Positions 54,763 through 64,000 of a stretch of DNA of 64,000 nt are shown here, in pieces. The notes under the pieces were generated by a model that searched no databases, was not told where the DNA came from, and saw nothing but the letters and a program-made list of their open reading frames with translations. The first letter of the stretch is position 1; each line of letters starts with the position of its first letter. The stretch comes from Onchocerca volvulus (lineage: Eukaryota > Nematoda > Chromadorea > Rhabditida > Onchocercidae): contig HG738138.1 of assembly GCA_000499405.2 (NCBI GenBank), forward strand, positions 22,020,824 to 22,084,823, in the 5' to 3' direction. A program made the translations under genes and the position numbers.

Positions 54763-57700
54763 GCTGGTGAACAATAATAAAACAGAAAGAGATAACATTT
54801 TTGTTATCGATAGTAATCTGCAACAGATACTTTTATTCTTTAGCAGTGAAATAAAAGAATGAAATTAAAAGTTAATTAAATAAAATTTGAAACATCAAAT
54901 CAAAACTTTGTTGAAAAATTTCTTTGCTTTGCTAATTTTAAAATAATATATAGTTTTGCAAAAGATAAAGAAATGATACCAATTGAAAATAGTTCAAAAT
55001 GATCTATTGAAAAGAATGGTAATGATGAATTACATGAAAAATTTTGCATTCAAACCTTGCTAGTTTTGGTGAGTTAAAATAGATCGATTTTGGATTCACG
55101 ACACATTCTAATGCTTACTAGATAATATTTTATGCAAAATTCTAATTTAAAATTTGATAAGTTTAAAAAATTCGAAGAAATTCTAATGGAATAAATTCAT
55201 CACCTATTACAAAATACCAAATAAAACAATGAGTTAAATAATTCTCCGAAATTTGACATGGCATTATTCGTTTTAATTAAAAATTTTAAGATTTACTTCC
55301 ATCACTTTCAAGAAATCTCTTGTTTGTAGTGTGCTTATATAAAATTATTAAATATTTTAAAAATTAAAAAAGTGCAAACAAATTCATTTTTTTGCTCACC
55401 ATTCTGCACAAAAGATTCTTTTCAAGTTACCTATCTTTTAGTTATTTAATAATAATCATAATTCTGATCTTTACATTGTTTGCGGTATGGTGCTGTAAGA
55501 CATTTGACATATGAAATTTAAATTTAAATTTCACCATTTTAGTAAAATTTGAAAAGATTGCCTGAATCATAAATAAGATGACAATGTTAGGAAAATGGGG
55601 AAATGTATTTGGAGACAAGTCGTAATTTGGGCGAAATTGAGGAGAGTATTTATAAAACAGTTAATGGAATTTTCTAACTTTTCCTTTAATTGATAAAATC
55701 TTCTTTTGACTATCAGTAACTGACTAATCAGAAAATAAATAACAAACCAGTTCGATAAGACTGATTATCATTCTTGCCTTCTGATGATAAATGCATTTGT
55801 TGTTTATCATTTGCTTTTCCAATCATTTATCACTATTAGACAACGATACTTTCAAAATTAAAGCATTTAAAAACTCATGCAATAATAGGAGCATGATCGC
55901 TCGATTGATGTATTAGCTATATATATAATTAATCAGGAATAGATATTTCGCTTATCACATTCAGTACTTCAACTGCAATCACTGGTATCACTCTCAACTG
56001 GACACTATCAAGAGACAGATGAAAATGTAAGAGTAAATGTAGACTAAAACACTAATATTATTTAAAGATTTTTTTTTTCGGCATGAATTAGTTTTTAAGA
56101 TTTGCTAATGAAGATTTTTAAACTTTCGCTCAAATTTCAACCAAAAAAAAAAAAAAAAAAGATGAAAGTTACGCGAGAATTATTTTGCATTAATACCAAC
56201 ATATAAGAGAATCATAAGTTAAACTATCTAAACCCATGGGGATATGAGAAAGGAAGATGAATGACAAAACAAAGGAATTATCTTTTGTTCTCAGAAAATT
56301 ATTGTTTAATTTGGATTTAAATAAGCCTTCTGATGGATTGGAAAGAAAATGATTGCTCCTTTGGCTGAATCTTCTCTATTCTGATAGCCGAAGTAATTGC
56401 TGATGATAGTACTGAGCACAGAAATTCGAATCATTGATCGAAAAAAAAGAGCTGTTCATTATTTTCTGATAAAAGTGTAATGTAAGTACGATCATCGATA
56501 AAAAGAAGTTCACTGAAATGCTTGCAATTCATTTAATCAAAAATAATTATTCTTTTTTCTCTTTTAAAATCCTTATGAAAAGTTTGTTAAGCTTACTGCT
56601 GTAGTTCGATGGGCGCTTTGTAATTCATATTTTGAATCGTTTTAATCTGAAATATATGAAATAATAACCATCTCATAAATTAATAAATGATTTATGCTGG
56701 ATATGCTCCATTAACACGGAAGTTTTTTTAATTTTTCAACTTGAAACATATCAACCAATTTCAGCTAAATTTGGTGTTATTTAAACTCGTCTAAAATTTC
56801 ATACGAAAATTTGCCAAACATTGAAACAATGAAGAAATGTTGGTATTTGTTAGAATATTTAATTTTTGTTGTTTACTCTAAAAAGATGTTATCTGTGAAA
56901 AAATCGAAGAAACTCTGAGTCAAAAAATATAGAATCTTCAAGAATATCCAAGAATAAAATTAAACATTATTTAGTAAATCGAGTTTAATTCAATCTTTTC
57001 CGCTGAATTTTACGAGTTAGCACGAGAAGCAAAGCAGCAAATTTTATGAAACACTGTTTATGTCGAATTTTAATCTTTACTTCAAAATCTATTATTTAAA
57101 AACCTGCTATAATGACACTACAGCTGCTGGACATAATCCACCTGATGAAACGCAACATTTATTCCCCCGAACAATCCTCTTAGGACATCAATTTTACATT
57201 ATTTCGGCGTAAATCGCCATTTTGATAATAAAGTTATTATCATATTAATATGTCGAAACGACGCATGGTAGAACTATCGGTGATTGATTTACATGCATTG
57301 AATGTTTAGAATCAATGAAATATTTATTCAAGTTTTCTACAAGCAAGAACCCAAAGTATGCGAATGACAAGTTCTGCAAAAATCAAGAAAGTAAACCTTT
57401 GGACGCGATTAAATCAATAATCTTAAATGTAGCTTAGGTAACTTATTATTTGAAGGAAATTTAAGAAGCGAGTTATAAATGAGAATGGAAAAAAAATAAA
57501 GATCAAATCGAAAATTACATTTGGAAATTGATTGTTTCATTACAGTGTCTCGACTCCTCTTCTTGCAATCAATTTTAAGTAGAATCGATGAAAAATAAAA
57601 AAGAATTGCCCTTCCCAAAAAATGAACGATTGTTTTGTTTTCACTTTCACATGGAGACGTTTTTGATTATTAACTGGTTATGAATCCCATTGACTTCCTC

Positions 57701-59335
57701 AATTTTCGATTCTAATCACCGGTTAGAACAGAAGAAATAAATGATACGATATATAAATGGATTAATTTTACGACTAATTTGATGTTTTCAAATTTCCTGT
57801 TTAAAAATAACGCTTAATTACCATAAAGAAAGTAGGTTTCACTGGGTGTAAAACTTTCTAGAATCTCTCATGACATATTTTAGCCTCAAATGATATTAAT
57901 TCATTCTTGAAATCATGCACTGACTTCCTCAATATATTAAATACTGTTCTGAGTAAAAATTAAATTATTAAAAAAAATATTGCAAGGTGAGAAATCAAGC
58001 GAAAAAAATGAATGGAATCAGACAAAAATGGATCAATATTTTCATTTTTTATTTACGATTAAAATTATATTTAAGGTCAAAACATGCCACTAAAGAATTC
58101 AAAAATGTTCAAATGACATACAGATTTTGAACTTTAGTAAAAATAGGGAAGCAAAATTATATATTCGACCTTTTGTTTATTAATCTTCGAAACACATCTC
58201 TCTTTAAACTGAAAAAAAAAAGAGTAACTTATTTTCTGAAAATAATAAATAAAGATCGAATTCCATCATATCCTCTATAACAAAAACAATATTCCATTAT
58301 ATCAAATCAAACGCTAATGAGAATTTCAGGTTCTCATTTCTATAGTTTTAATGAACTTGAAAATGCTAGATTTAAATCAAAATAGAATTGCTTAAAGGAC
58401 TATAAATTTAATAAATGATAAAAAGTACTTGTCGAAGCGATCGCATTATATAAGTGTTACAGTTATAACTGGACTAAAATCTTTGGATTGAAACATAAAT
58501 TCGATGCAAATTTTTATACGAATCACTCTAAGATTTAGATTTAAAGTGAATTTGGAATGCAAATGAAAGTTGAAATAATTTAAATATATGAAGTATTTAT
58601 TTCTTTTTCAAGAAAAAATTATTTAGAAGAAAATTTCAATTGACGTACTACTATGATTGAACTGACATGAAAATGAATCATTGTCATCTAAACTTAATTT
58701 GGGCTCATAAACCAGAAATGGGTCCTCTTCTGAAAGCTTTTAAATCTCTTAAAATTGGTCGGGTTTCGTCAGTACTCAACACAGCAAAAGATTGCAAAGG
58801 AAAGTAATACCCAACAACTTTACGCTTAGAAATATAACTTTATTTGGATAAGACTTAAAAGACATTCAAAAGATTATTTTTCCTGCATTTGATAGAAAAA
58901 ATTTGAAATCTCTCAAGAATTTCCGTTTGAGATCTAAAAGAAAGAAAAGTAAAGCAAAATGTTTTTATGTGGTCTTAATTCTGAAAGAAAAAAAATGTAT
59001 TTTAAGTTAGTTAATAGTAAATGTGTTTGATAAGTCTTCAGAAAGAAAAATTTAGATTTTAAAATGTCAAGAGTCACAACTTCATTTTAATTGTTGTTGT
59101 TGCTCTGTTCATAAACGGTTCAATTTAAAGTCGTGCTAAAAAGTATTTCAGTCATGTACAAAGAACCAGGTCATTTTAACCATATTTACTTCTAAAGCCG
59201 AATTTCCAGTAAACTGAAACATCAGACAAATTCTAAATTCAATACAACAAGTCCGCAATAAAATTATGATTGCTAATTGCATTTAATCTTATTACTTGAT
59301 GCTGATTAATCAATAATTTTTCAAGAATAATTTAG
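54763..59335. other. AT-rich region, no gene supported
   Basis: Very AT-rich with many homopolymer runs. A short frame at 58671-58806 (+), beginning MNHCHLNLIWAHKPEM, could be a 5' exon of the kinase gene because a GTAATA donor follows, but its phase does not fit the first SH2 exon. The minus frame 57409-57618 has no features. Nothing else was found. Confidence 0.4.
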
Positions 59336-60455
59336 GATTAGAATATGCTGAATGGTATCATGGATTGTTATCACGTAAAGATATCAATAAACTGCTCACT
59401 AAACATGGTCAATTCTTAATATTCAGGCATTCTAAATGTTATTCCAAATGAATTGAAAATGTCCAAATTTAATGATGATAAATCTACAAATTTCCCCACC
59501 TAGCATACTTCAGTAGCTTTATAATCAATGTTTTACCATAGCAAAAAAGGTCTAAAATTTTAGAAATTTCTGTTAGGGGAAAAGAACTTTCAATTTCATT
59601 TTACAATTAGTCACTGTAAAATGAAATTCGATTTTCACAAAATTTTTTAACGAAATTAATGAACGCAGGAACTTCAACCAGTGCTATCGGTAAAATGGAA
59701 TGATATGATAATGCATTTTATTATCTGTCAAACTGATGGAAAAGTTTCTATCGAAAAGTGCGAATTTTCTTCTATCTGTGAATTGATAAGGTAGTAATAC
59801 TTCTTTATAAAAATATTTACATTGTCTAAAAAGATAAAAAATTATTTGTTTCTGTATGAATGTCTAGTTCAAATTTTGGGTCACATTTAGAATACTTGAA
59901 TATTAAAAAAGTAATTTAGCAGAAATTTCTTCAAACTTTTCATGCAACTGTAGATATCATATGATCACCAAAGATCCAATAACCGATCAAAGCGGTGCTA
60001 TGCTTTTGTACGTCGTTCCACGACAAAATTGGGAAGTCAAGCATGAACAGGTAATGATACTGAACAAATTCATTTATCCTAGTCATAAAAATAGCCTTTA
60101 GCCAAGATGGATAGTTTTTACTTAAATTTTGTACTTCGAATTCAAATTTATTGAGAAATTTTTAGTGAGTTTCATGCAACAGAAAGAGATATATTGCAGA
60201 TCGAGCTTGGTGAATTGTTAGGAGAAGGTGCATTGTCGGCCGTTTACAAGGGTATATTAAAGGATAATGAAAGGGAGAAAGAAGTAATAAAACAATCTAA
60301 CTTCTTCCAAAATAATGCTTTTCAGAATAAAATTCAGTTAAAAGTTTTGCCGTACAGAATGTTTCGCAAAAGTCTTTTTAATTGACGAAAAAAAAAAAAA
60401 AAAGAAGCCATTTATGCGAATAAAAATTATCAATTTTAATGCATTTTTTGGATGA

Positions 60456-60671
60456 AATTTTCGAATATTAACTCATGGTATAAAAGAAATTTTGATTTGA
60501 GAATTGACAAGATTAAATTGATGAAAATAAGAAACTTTCCGTCAAGGTTACAATTAAAGTACNAAATTTTCGAATATTAACTCATGGTATAAAAGAAATT
60601 TTGATTTGAGAATTGACAAGATTAAATTGATGAAAATAAGAAACTTTCCGTCAAGGTTGCAATTAAAGTAC
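60456..60671. repeat. Tandem ~106-bp duplication around an ambiguous base
   Basis: 60456-60561 and 60564-60671 are nearly the same (tcgaatattaactcatggta ... caattaaagtac), separated by an n at 60563 region. One base differs (gttacaat against gttgcaat). This looks like an assembly joint rather than biology. Confidence 0.85.
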
Positions 60672-61727
60672 GTAAAGGGCGCAGATTGGATCGGGAAACC
60701 GTGGAACAAATTTGTCGAGAAGCCCGTATAATGCAATAACTATTGGTTGCTTGGTAAATTAAATATGGAAATAATAAAATCGGTAAATGATGGCAAGTCG
60801 AAATTAATGCTGAAAAATTTTGAACATTCTTAACATTTCCTTTCTTTGTAAAAAAAAATTCAAGATGACTTCGTAATTTAAATGAAATTTTGTTTCAAAC
60901 TTCAATTTTGTCCAGGAACCCATAATGCTATTGATGGAATTGTTAAAAGATGGAAGTTTGGATATGTTTCTTGTAGCAAAAGGCTCAACATTGAGCATAC
61001 GCAAAAAGTTGTACTTCTGCCTGGATATTGCATCTGGACTTGAATTTCTTCATAATAATGGCATTATTCATCGAAACATTTCAGCTAGGTCTCAAAAATA
61101 AAATCAATACTTTTAAAATCATTAATTTTTGATCTGCTTGCATCAACGCAAGCAAATTTAAAATTTTAGAAACTATTAGCAAGTTCGAAATCTGAAAGTT
61201 AAAACACTACGATTTTCGGTTCGTTAATCTTTGATAATCGTCTAATGAAAGAATTTTCGGTCTTCAACTGTAGAAGAAGAACTTTACCATATTATATTTT
61301 AAAATTTGAAGTGAATTTAAGAAATTGCCTGATGGAAGAAATGTGTGTCAAAATTTCCGACTTCAACCTATCACGAGAAATTAGAAAACAAGATGAGAAG
61401 TATAAGATGACACGGCTGAAACAGAATTTACCAATAAGGTTTAATATATTGAAAATTGTATGCCATAATGATCACTTTAAAGTTGTTTAAACTGCTTATT
61501 CATCAGTTATCGCCTCTCATTTATTAGACGAGGAATTGACCAAATTTCCGAAATATTTTGAAATCAAAAGTTAAATATCAATCTTTTTGAAGCAGCAAAG
61601 TATATCCGGTGCTTAACGTTCGAAATGAAATAGCCCGTTCCCGTTTCATTTCTCAGCTAATAATAATTCAATTTTTTTTTTTCGAACAAGAGATTTACTA
61701 GCAATTCATAAATTTTATCCTCAAATC

Positions 61728-61855
61728 TAAATTTGATTTTTTTAAAATTATTTTTTTATCTCCTTGAGATCTCATCTTGAGATTTGAAACTTAAATTTGA
61801 TTTTTTCAAAACTATTTTTTAAATCTCTTTGACACCTCATCTTGAGATTTGAAAC
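61728..61855. repeat. ~64-bp imperfect tandem duplication
   Basis: 61728-61790 and 61791-61855 share aaatttgatttttt, a T-rich centre and ctcatcttgagatttgaaac. It lies in the kinase intron between 61438 and 62510. Confidence 0.8.
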
Positions 61856-63036
61856 TGAGTCAGAAAAATATAAATACTTAAAAATTTAACGAATAAGATT
61901 ATCAATATTTTATTTTCTGATCCATTAAAGAAATTTTTATGTTCTTATTAATTGTAATAGCAATATTTTGTTAAATAATTAACATAGTAGCTAGGGGGTC
62001 AATTAAATGGAAAATTTTTTCGACAGATGATCCAATGAACTCTTTCGGGATGTTCGGACAAAGCTAAGTCGTATCATATCAGTGATATCCTGAATGATAC
62101 TTTTCCGTTTTTTGTACGATTCTTTTTCTATCTCTTTCAAATAATGTGGAAAGAGAGGAATGCTTCAGTAATATGTGGACATTTTGTGGGTTTTAAATTT
62201 AGACACCAATCTTCCTAAAATATATTTTGAACTTTGACTTTTCATGGTTTTTTTTATAAGATCATATGATTGGGACATTGATCAAATTTGAGCAGTTGAA
62301 ATTTTTTAGAATGATTTCTTTGCAAAAATAGATAACATGGTTGAAGTTGACCCTTTTGTAAAGTAGCAAAAGTATATTTCCTTTTATATTCTTGGATTAA
62401 ACAAACAGTTAAATTAAATACAATTCGAAGTCATAAAAAAATCACTTATCAGGAGAGAATTAATTTAATACAGTTAGAATTATTTTCAAGGAGATAACAG
62501 TCATTGTAGATGGCTAGCACCGGAAACACTAAGAAGTGCAATATATACGACAAAATCAGATGTGTTCAGTTACGGTATATTACTGTGGGAAGTGTTTACA
62601 AATGGTGCGGAACCGTACTGCGGAATGACGGTCGCTGAAGTTTTTGTTAATGTAAGTTTCATTTTCATTTCAGGAGTGGACATTTCAACAATCAAAAAAT
62701 GATATTTTGAAGAAATAACAAAATCAGAACGACTCTGCTTCATCAATTTAGACGTAACATGTGATTCGTTGTTTGAATAATAGGCACAATATTCAAGTCT
62801 TTTTTTTTTAATGCAAAAAATAAAAATCAAACTAATTATTCATTAACTTTCGTTAATTGTTTGAAAATTGAAAAAATCAGGTGAAGGACGGATATCGAAT
62901 ACCATCGCCGGATGCAATGCCCAAACAATTGCAGACTTTGCAACAAAACTGTTTCGCAACGGAAGTCTCGGAACGATGGTCAATGACACAAATTCGAAAG
63001 GAAATCGAAATGACTTGTTTGGAATATCAGGACTAA

Positions 63037-64000
63037 ACTTTTAAATGCACAATTTCAAGTACTTAACAATAAACGTATTGTTCTATTTTAGCAAGCATAT
63101 CGTTTGTTTCTTAGAATAAAATTTTTGATAGCTTTCAGTCTATTCACATATTTTACTTGGATGAATAATGCATCAGACATTCTCGACTGCAAAATTTAAC
63201 GGAGAACAGCGATTAACAAGGAAAAACTTCAATGACCATTACATGACAACATACAGTAATTGAGAATGCTTTTTCACCTATCAACCTAAAATAGTACTCA
63301 AGTACCTCACGTAGGTTACGCACTCTCCAATCACTCATCATTCGACGAATTGTTATTTAATTATTTCAATATTTAATCATCACATTCATCGGATAGGATG
63401 TTAGCATTGCATTGTGACCCGTCGATTTCGTCGCTTCTAGTCAGATTATGGAAGTGCATTTCAATATTCCGGAATATGGAAGGGATCTGAGTCATGAATG
63501 GATTTTCAATCACCGATTAATTTAGCGTATATACTTCCCCATATCTTGCTACCATTATGGGACATTCGTTTGTTCAGTCTCGTTGACGGCGGTCGCCTAA
63601 TTATTGCCATCTGAAATATCGTTATGCATCATACAGTGAAGATAATAAAATGGTCGGATGGTACTGATAATATTGTAGTCATCGCTAAGTGCTCTCCGTT
63701 CGCTCATTCATCCCATTATCTTCCCTATTCATATTAACATTAATTAACCTTTTCAAGCCTGTCATTTATAACTTTTGACAAGTTTCCTATTTCATTCTCA
63801 ATAATCATACTTGTTATGAACATTAGTTATACAAAAAAAGAAAAAAAAAGAAAAAAGAAGGAATAAAATAAAAATAGCACATACTTTCAACATTCATACT
63901 TTCTGTTATTAACAGTCACACTTTCTTGTTCCCATTTCACTCCTCAACAGTCGTACTTTCTTCTTATGACCGATCTTCTAGCAGTCGTCTTCTCTCTTCC
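63037..64000. other. 3' flank of the kinase and start of the next intergenic region
   Basis: aataaa-like signals (ttaacaataaac near 63065) follow the kinase stop closely. Beyond, a purine-rich run (63835-63875) and pyrimidine-rich sequence are seen. The short repeated phrases cattcatactttct, cagtcacactttctt and cagtcgtactttctt at 63890-63965 form a loose tandem pattern. No gene. Confidence 0.45.

Larger units (their letters stand above)
59336..63036 (+). pseudogene. SH2-tyrosine kinase (nematode Fer/SPE-8-type), inactive and probably broken
   Basis: Exons seen: from 59336 (SH2 start, EYAEWYHGLLSRKDINKLL), 59669-59790, 59954-60050, 60200-60283, about 60656-60753, 60916-61088, 61322-61438, 62510-62651, 62881-63036 (stop TAA). 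They give an SH2 domain and one tyrosine-kinase domain: Gly-loop GELLGEGALSAVYKG, VAIK lysine, EARIM, MELLKDGSLDMFL, then HRNISARN where active kinases have HRD, and SDFN where they have DFG; the P+1 region WLAPETL and SDVFSYGILLWEVFTNG are normal. Lesions: after REARIMQ an in-frame TAA appears and the exon end is out of phase, as if bases were lost; the first SH2 exon has no usable in-phase GT donor. A 106-bp duplication with an N lies just upstream of the VAIK exon, so assembly error could contribute. Nematodes carry many such cytosolic kinases, several sperm-related. Either a pseudogene or a pseudokinase. Confidence 0.75.

Overview
The window reads as nuclear DNA of a parasitic nematode, most likely a spirurid/filarial worm. 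It is AT-rich, genes are split into small exons by 60-1200 bp AT-rich introns with TTTCAG-type acceptors, calmodulin carries the nematode C-terminus (TMMTTK), the globin is of the C. elegans GLB-1 type, and the SH2-tyrosine kinase belongs to the family expanded in nematodes. All gene models were built by hand from splice signals, phase continuity and protein resemblance; no search was run.

Left part (1-9.9 kb): the 3' 12 exons of an RMC1 (Mic1-domain) gene on + converge on a complete 11-exon cytosolic L-asparaginase/lysophospholipase with ankyrin repeats on -. From 11.4 to 13.2 kb lies a broken SSNA1-like gene (copy A), followed by a 2.26-kb segment (14138-16393) repeated almost perfectly at 42501-44756. 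From 16.4 to 23.2 kb I see no gene; it is the upstream region of calmodulin (23165-27253, +, five exons, 149 aa). An unrecognised serine-rich gene on - spans 28.2-31.2 kb.

Middle (32.7-39.4 kb): a decayed Helitron with Rep and PIF1-type helicase remains on - and repeated terminal-like modules on both sides. A 108-aa SSNA1 homologue with intact reading frame (copy B) lies at 40953-42032 on -, with a 154-bp inverted-repeat element just upstream. Next come the second copy of the 2.26-kb segment and a fragment of SSNA1 3' flank (copy C).

Right part (46.4-63.0 kb): a complete 8-exon protein-tyrosine-phosphatase-like gene on - lacks the catalytic Cys and the WPD acid, so it should be a pseudophosphatase. 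It is divergent from a GLB-1-like globin (+) whose second intron has lost its GT donor but is open in frame. A possible 61-aa small gene (-) follows. Last is an SH2-tyrosine kinase (+) with HRD->HRN, DFG->DFN and a frame break, probably a pseudogene or dead kinase.

The genes do not form a pathway; this is an ordinary chromosomal neighbourhood. Recurrent themes are GC-AG introns (three gene models), catalytically dead signalling enzymes, and a mosaic segmental duplication around SSNA1.
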